A stretch of 16,267 nucleotides of DNA from Bacillota bacterium (lineage in GTDB: Bacteria > Bacillota > Clostridia > Clostridiales > Clostridiaceae). Where the stretch lies: NCBI GenBank assembly GCA_023445445.1, contig JAEXLD010000102.1, positions 1 through 16,267 on the forward strand, given 5' to 3'. This document shows, one piece after another, positions 12,582 through 16,267 of this stretch. The position numbers and the translations under genes were made by a program. Within the stretch, counting starts at the first letter, position 1. Each line of letters begins with the position of its first letter. The notes beneath the pieces are model-generated. The model saw only the letters and a list, made by a program, of their open reading frames with translations, was not told the origin of the DNA and made no database searches.

Positions 12582-13535
12582 TTATTTTAGTATTTCTATT
12601 ACATTATCAGGAACTCTATTACCAGCTAAGATGTATGCAAGTAATGCTGCTCCCTTCCACGGATCTAAAGCTGGTTCTTGTAAATAGCATTTTAAGCCTG
12701 ATTCTTTAATAATTTCCTTTAAAGGATTTAAAACATGGTTCCCTGCTTTAAATACTCCACCAGTATATGAAACTACAAATTCATCAGTAAAGTTTAACTC
12801 TTTAGCTATAGCATTTATATGTTCAAATATTGCTTCTGCTGCATCTTTAAATATTTTCTTACAAGCTGGACATCCTGCCTCTGCTGCTAAGAAACATATG
12901 GTTGAAAACTTAGCTAATTCTGTTCTATTAAACTTTAATTTATTGAAGACTATATCAACTATTTCATACTTATAAGTAACTCCATACTCTTTTTCTAAAA
13001 TATCAATTAAAACTGTTTTTTCTTTTCTTCCATCCTTTTGTTTAGTATATTCATTAATTGTTCTTAAGGATATCCAATATGCACTTCCATCATCACCTAT
13101 TCCAGGTCCAAAGCCTCCACATCTAACTAATTTCCCATCTGAATTTCTTCCATAGGCTATACTTCCGGTTCCTGCAACCACATTAATACCTGGCCTACAA
13201 GCAGTACCACCTGCCCATCCATTAACCGCATCATTATCTATTGAATATGGAACTTCCATAATATCCTTAAAGGCCTTCTTAATTATTTCCATATCATCTA
13301 TACTTTCTCCATAGCCTGCAATTCCAGCAAATACATATCCAATATCCTTTATATTTATATTGGCTTCCTTACAAAGCTTTGAAATATTTTCTTTTAATTG
13401 AGTTTTAATACCCTCAATGCCAACTTGATGAATATGAGTAGTTGAGCCTTCAACCTCTGCTACAGTTTTTAAATTATCATCAACCAATAAGTATTTTGTC
13501 TTAGTTCCTCCTCCATCAATTCCTAAATAATACAT
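12582..13535 (-). CDS. BadF/BadG-family sugar kinase, probably N-acetylglucosamine kinase
   Basis: A 317-residue kinase of the ASKHA fold. Phosphate-1 is GIDGGGTKTK (5-14), with the catalytic-region Asp in DNDAVNG near residue 102. Phosphate-2 is VVAGTGSIAYG (119-129), followed by CGGFGPGIGDDGSAYW (139-154), the counterpart of the NagK GGWGxxxGDEGS element. The adenosine motif is SYTGGVFKAG (256-265). In this family the product is usually GlcNAc-6-phosphate from free GlcNAc released during cell-wall recycling or chitin use; glucosamine or MurNAc specificity cannot be excluded from motifs. BadF-type activases of dehydratases carry a [4Fe-4S] cysteine pair at the subunit interface and partner with dehydratase genes, neither of which is seen here. 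Start at 13535 has AGGAGG 8 bases upstream. No transporter or deacetylase gene adjoins it. Confidence 0.82.
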   Translation of the reverse strand: MYYLGIDGGGTKTKYLLVDDNLKTVAEVEGSTTHIHQVGIEGIKTQLKENISKLCKEANINIKDIGYVFAGIAGYGESIDDMEIIKKAFKDIMEVPYSIDNDAVNGWAGGTACRPGINVVAGTGSIAYGRNSDGKLVRCGGFGPGIGDDGSAYWISLRTINEYTKQKDGRKEKTVLIDILEKEYGVTYKYEIVDIVFNKLKFNRTELAKFSTICFLAAEAGCPACKKIFKDAAEAIFEHINAIAKELNFTDEFVVSYTGGVFKAGNHVLNPLKEIIKESGLKCYLQEPALDPWKGAALLAYILAGNRVPDNVIEILK

Positions 13536-13624
13536 TTTTCTTCCTCCTGTATTTATAGTATTACGGATATTCTTCTTAATGTATTTGTTACTATATAAAA
13601 GCTATAATTACTTATTATTAAAAA

Positions 13625-13676
13625 TCCAATAATATTATTATATATTAATTAGAATTAATTTCCAATAATATTATTA
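13625..13676. repeat. Direct repeat flanking the nagK-type promoter
   Basis: Two identical 16-base copies of TCCAATAATATTATTA at 13625-13640 and 13661-13676, 36 bases apart, each containing the palindrome AATAATATTATT. One overlaps the -10 and the other overlaps the -35, with an inverted repeat (ATTAATT/AATTAAT, 13644-13659) in the spacer. Confidence 0.75.
13637..13665 (-). promoter_or_regulatory. Promoter of the sugar kinase gene
   Basis: On the minus strand TTGGAA (13660-13665), a 17-base spacer and TATAAT (13637-13642). The leader is about 95 bases. Repeats overlap both hexamers, suggesting control by a DNA-binding regulator. Confidence 0.65.
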
Positions 13677-13735
13677 CTTATTTTATATACATCATTGTTT
13701 TTCTTATTAAAAATAGTCTAAAAGTACTTTGTTGT

Positions 13736-13987
13736 TTATGGCATACTTGTATTTATAGAACTTACATCTGATTCAATGCTTGATATATTTGTATCTATTG
13801 AATCTACTGTATATTTTATATAATTAACATCTTGCTTTATCTCTTCAATATTATCATTTACTTCTTGTTTTATTCCTTCTATATTATCATTTACACAATC
13901 TAATTTATCTTCTAAATTTTCTATTCTGCCTTCTATACTATCAAGCTTATAATATATTTTTTCTAAAATCTCCACTACCCTATCCAC
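13736..13987 (-). CDS. Small coiled-coil protein with an 11-residue tandem repeat
   Basis: An 83-residue acidic protein of unknown function that is almost entirely predicted coiled coil. Ile, Val and Leu recur at heptad and hendecad spacing from about residue 5 to 78. Residues 32-42 and 43-53 are near-identical 11-residue units (VNDNIEGIKQE and VNDNIEEIKQD), encoded by a 33-bp tandem duplication. There is no membrane segment or signal peptide, and one Cys (C31). The start is GTG at 13987, chosen because an AAGGGGG site sits 7 bases upstream; the next in-frame Met codons do not give a credible start. It has no clear intrinsic terminator and lies 200 bases before the kinase gene, which has its own promoter. 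Similar short coiled-coil proteins occur in many Firmicutes; oligomerisation is likely, any role is unknown. Confidence 0.7.
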   Translation of the reverse strand: MDRVVEILEKIYYKLDSIEGRIENLEDKLDCVNDNIEGIKQEVNDNIEEIKQDVNYIKYTVDSIDTNISSIESDVSSINTSMP

Positions 13988-14170
13988 ACTCTCACCCCCT
14001 TAATTTTAAATTCTATAAATTTTTATAAAACCCTTTATATAAGTACCTATTAGATATGTATTTTAATAAGCGACTTCTTATACCAAAGTCCATTGACAAC
14101 TTATAAGAGTCTTTTTATTTTTAATACTACTATTCTAAGGTTCATTATCTTTCAAAATTTTAGTTATGAA

Positions 14171-14206
14171 CTTCTACTACTATTATTAGTATAAAAAATA
14201 GTAGTA
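14171..14206. other. Alternative stem overlapping the ogg terminator
   Basis: TACTACTATT (14175-14184) is complementary to AATAGTAGTA (14197-14206), a 10-bp stem with a 12-base loop. The second arm is shared with the stem at 14198-14236, so the two structures cannot form together on one strand. Confidence 0.6.
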
Positions 14207-14236
14207 AGTTTTGCTTTACGTAAAACTTACTACTAT
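14191..14236 (-). terminator. Rho-independent terminator of ogg
   Basis: A 15-bp perfect stem (14198-14212 with 14222-14236, core AGTAGTAAGTTTT) and a 9-base loop. On the minus strand it is followed by ATTTTTTAT. It begins 46 bases after the ogg stop codon. The rest of the gap up to 13988 (about 200 bases) shows no gene, and I see no convincing promoter there for the coiled-coil gene. Confidence 0.8.
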
Positions 14237-14281
14237 CTAATTTACTGATTTATTTTAATTCATTCATAGAGCGTTAGCACC

Positions 14282-15223
14282 CTATACTTCTATTTTGTTT
14301 TCTCTAGCATAATAGAAAAGGTATTGTTGAGCCATTCCTGATAATGCTCCAAACTTATCTCTTGCGAAAACTCTCATTTTATTTAATGATACATCAGGTG
14401 CTACATAGAAGTGAATCATAGCTCTTTTAACCCATACATCTACTGGGAAAGAAGAATGTTTTGCCATTGAAAATAACATTATACAATCTGCAACCTTTGC
14501 CCCAACTCCCATAAACTTTTGAAGGGCTATATGACAATCATCATCATTTAAGCTCATTATATAATCTAAATCATAGTCAAGGATTTCTGGTCTTTCTAGA
14601 TACTTATCTGGATTAAGTGCCATATCTTCTTTAACTTCTATTGCTGCATTAACTTTTCCTATTGTATCAACTATGTACTTACTTCTAAAGGATGCCCCTG
14701 TTCCTTGAATTTCTTCTAAGGTTGCATTCTTTATAGCTTTAGGAGTTGGGAATGTATAATAGACTTCCCCTTTATATTCAATTCTTTCTCCCCAATTTTC
14801 ACATATCTTCTTAACAGTTTTCTTTATTGAAGGAATACTGTTTCTTGCAGATATTATAAAGCTTATAAGCATTTCAAAAGGATCTTGATTTAATATTCTA
14901 ATGCCATATCCAAACTCAACACTTTTTCTTAGTATTTCATCCTGTGCTAATACAGCTTTAATATCATCATAGTTTCTTTCTAAATCAAAATAATGTAACC
15001 AAATATTATTAAAATCTTCTTCATTAGAATTATATATTATTACTTCATCATCCTTTTGAAGTATTTCTATTACTCTTCCAAAGGCGACAACTATATAATT
15101 TTCATCTGTTATCTTATCCCATCTAAAACATTGGCCACACTCTAATATTTGCTTTATATTAAAATTTTTTACTCCTTCAATTATAACCTTATTATCTTCA
15201 AATTTTACATTTTTATAATCCAT
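14282..15223 (-). CDS. ogg: 8-oxoguanine DNA glycosylase/AP lyase (OGG1 type)
   Basis: A 313-residue base-excision repair enzyme. The N-terminal OGG domain carries ECGQCFRW (28-35), matching the GQ-FRW element of OGG1, and the HhH-GPD domain covers about 110-300. The helix-hairpin-helix is LQKFMGVGAKVADC (234-247). The Schiff-base lysine is K243 and the catalytic aspartate is D262 (FPVDVW). Their spacing of 19 residues equals that of human OGG1 (K249/D268). It excises 8-oxoguanine opposite C. It belongs to the OGG1-like group known from Clostridium acetobutylicum, not to MutM/Fpg. The start at 15223 has a GAGGTG site about 5 bases upstream. It has its own promoter and terminator and is monocistronic. 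Confidence 0.95.
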   Translation of the reverse strand: MDYKNVKFEDNKVIIEGVKNFNIKQILECGQCFRWDKITDENYIVVAFGRVIEILQKDDEVIIYNSNEEDFNNIWLHYFDLERNYDDIKAVLAQDEILRKSVEFGYGIRILNQDPFEMLISFIISARNSIPSIKKTVKKICENWGERIEYKGEVYYTFPTPKAIKNATLEEIQGTGASFRSKYIVDTIGKVNAAIEVKEDMALNPDKYLERPEILDYDLDYIMSLNDDDCHIALQKFMGVGAKVADCIMLFSMAKHSSFPVDVWVKRAMIHFYVAPDVSLNKMRVFARDKFGALSGMAQQYLFYYARENKIEV

Positions 15224-15299
15224 GTTTTCACCTCATATTATTTACTACCTTAGGTTTCCCCTAAATTTTTACAAAATATTCTCTTATTATCTAAAATTA

Positions 15300-15328
15300 A
15301 TTATATCATATAGTAAAAAAAATTCTAA
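15300..15328 (-). promoter_or_regulatory. Promoter of ogg
   Basis: On the minus strand TTAGAA (15323-15328), a 17-base spacer and TATAAT (15300-15305) with the extended -10 TG one base upstream. The leader of about 70 bases contains a small 5-bp hairpin (15250-15264). Confidence 0.65.
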
Positions 15329-15363
15329 ATAATAATTTATATTAATAAAAATAAATTATTTGA

Positions 15364-15401
15364 TAAACAAAAAAGCTGCTGCATTTTACTGCAACAGCTT
15401 T
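15364..15401 (-). terminator. Rho-independent terminator of hbd
   Basis: A 12-bp stem (minus strand AAAGCTGTTGCA with TGCAGCAGCTTT, one G-U pair) and a 6-base loop, followed by TTTTGTTT. It begins 24 bases after the hbd stop and marks the end of the upstream operon. Confidence 0.9.
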
Positions 15402-15424
15402 CTTCGGTAATATATATCTTAATT

Positions 15425-16267
15425 TTAGTAAGTGTAAAAACCTCTGCCTGTCTTTCTTCCAAGGTATCCAGCTCTAACATACTTTCTTAAAAGATTACTT
15501 GCTCTATACTTAGTATCTCCTGTTTCATTATATAAAACATCCATAATAGCTAAGCATACATCTAATCCTATAAGATCTCCTAAAGCTAAAGGTCCCATTG
15601 GGTGGTTTGCACCATACTTCATTGAAGTATCTATGTCTTCTACTGAAGCTATTCCTTCTTGTAAAATGAAAGAAGCTTCATTAATCATAGGAATAAGTAT
15701 TCTATTAACTACAAAACCTGGTGCTTCAGCAACTTCTACTGGTTCCTTACCAATAGCAACTGATAATTCTTTTACAGCATCAAAAGTTTCTTGAGATGTA
15801 GCCATACCTCTTATAATTTCAACTAGCTTCATTACTGGAGCTGGATTAAAGAAGTGCATTCCTATAACCTTATTAGGTCTCTTTGTTGCTGATGCAACTT
15901 CTGTTATTGATAAAGATGAAGTGTTAGAAGCTAATATTGTAGATTCTTTACATATTTCATCTAATTCAGCAAATATAGTTTTCTTTATTGCCATATTTTC
16001 AACAGCAGCTTCAATTACTAAATCACAATCTTCAGCAAGAGCTAATTCTGTAGTTCCAGATATTCTTCCAAGGATTGCTTCCTTATCTTCTTCAGTCATC
16101 TTTCCCTTTGCAACTAATTTAGATAGTCCCTTGTTGATACCATTAATTCCTCTTTCAACAAATTCATCCTTTATGTCTCTAACTATAACTTCATATCCCT
16201 TTTGAGCAAAAGCTTGAACAATTCCTGCTCCCATAGTTCCTGCACCAATTACAAAAATCTTTTCCAT
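15425..16267 (-). CDS. hbd: 3-hydroxybutyryl-CoA dehydrogenase
   Basis: A 280-residue cytoplasmic enzyme that reduces acetoacetyl-CoA to 3-hydroxybutyryl-CoA in the butyrate/butanol pathway. The Rossmann motif GAGTMGAG is at 8-15. Catalytic residues line up exactly with the clostridial enzyme: S117 (SNTSS), H138 (GMHFFNPAP), E150 and N188 (GFVVNRI). The C-terminal dimerisation domain ends in KYVRAGYLGRKTGRGFYTY, close to the family's usual end. The ATG occupies the last three bases of the window; homologues start at the same place, so the gene is judged complete although its ribosome site is outside. In clostridia hbd is normally the last gene after crt, bcd, etfB and etfA; the strong terminator just after it fits that. 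Confidence 0.97.
   Translation of the reverse strand: MEKIFVIGAGTMGAGIVQAFAQKGYEVIVRDIKDEFVERGINGINKGLSKLVAKGKMTEEDKEAILGRISGTTELALAEDCDLVIEAAVENMAIKKTIFAELDEICKESTILASNTSSLSITEVASATKRPNKVIGMHFFNPAPVMKLVEIIRGMATSQETFDAVKELSVAIGKEPVEVAEAPGFVVNRILIPMINEASFILQEGIASVEDIDTSMKYGANHPMGPLALGDLIGLDVCLAIMDVLYNETGDTKYRASNLLRKYVRAGYLGRKTGRGFYTY

Noticed and set aside
12582..13535. 2-hydroxyacyl-CoA dehydratase activase (BadF/HgdC sense)
   Set aside because: The interface iron-sulfur cysteine pattern of activases is not seen and no dehydratase subunits adjoin; the NagK-like GDDGS element fits a sugar kinase better.

Overview
The window is AT-rich, and every convincing gene lies on the minus strand. Gene content points to a saccharolytic anaerobic Clostridium (sensu stricto, cluster I): a Gram-positive type IV pilus cluster, HrcA/CIRCE-type groES-groEL, a ferredoxin-rich [FeFe]-hydrogenase-like protein, an OGG-type glycosylase of clostridial length, and a 3-hydroxybutyryl-CoA dehydrogenase nearly identical in layout to the butyrate-pathway enzyme. 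I cannot name the species from sequence alone.

Layout, in the direction of transcription (high to low coordinates). 16267-15425 is hbd, complete to its ATG at the window edge and closed by a strong terminator, as expected for the last gene of a crt-bcd-etf-hbd operon whose other members would lie outside. 15223-14282 is ogg, with its own promoter and terminator. 13987-13736 encodes a small coiled-coil protein with an internal 33-bp tandem duplication. 13535-12582 is a BadF/NagK-type sugar kinase. 12471-11914 is an unrecognised membrane protein. 11595-10102 is the [FeFe]-hydrogenase-like protein. 9550-7626 is groES-groEL behind a CIRCE operator. 7493-7086 is a small membrane-anchored protein of unknown function.

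The last third (6936-1) is a type IV pilus cluster in the order pilD, pilB, pilC, pilA, pilM, pilN, pilO (the last cut by the window end). PilD cleaves and methylates prepilins. PilB, which carries a clear MshEN-type c-di-GMP-binding N-terminus, powers extension. PilC is the membrane platform, PilA the main pilin, and PilM/N/O the alignment complex. pilD and pilB each have a readable sigma-A type promoter.

The least ordinary parts are non-coding. Both gaps beside pilA (2051-2408 and 2871-3130) hold arrays of degenerate 7-bp repeats together with short hairpins of two recurring types, and a third related element lies after the hydrogenase gene (9978-10098). One array forms a head-to-head pair around a hairpin and runs up to the pilC stop codon. 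Other points are homopolymer tracts at expression-critical sites (pilA leader codons, pilM Shine-Dalgarno, groESL promoter spacer), a three-way competing stem downstream of ogg, and repeat-flanked promoters for pilB and nagK. I found no phage, IS element, CRISPR array, tRNA or rRNA. Most of the window is conserved housekeeping and pilus content, and I see no wholly new multi-gene system.
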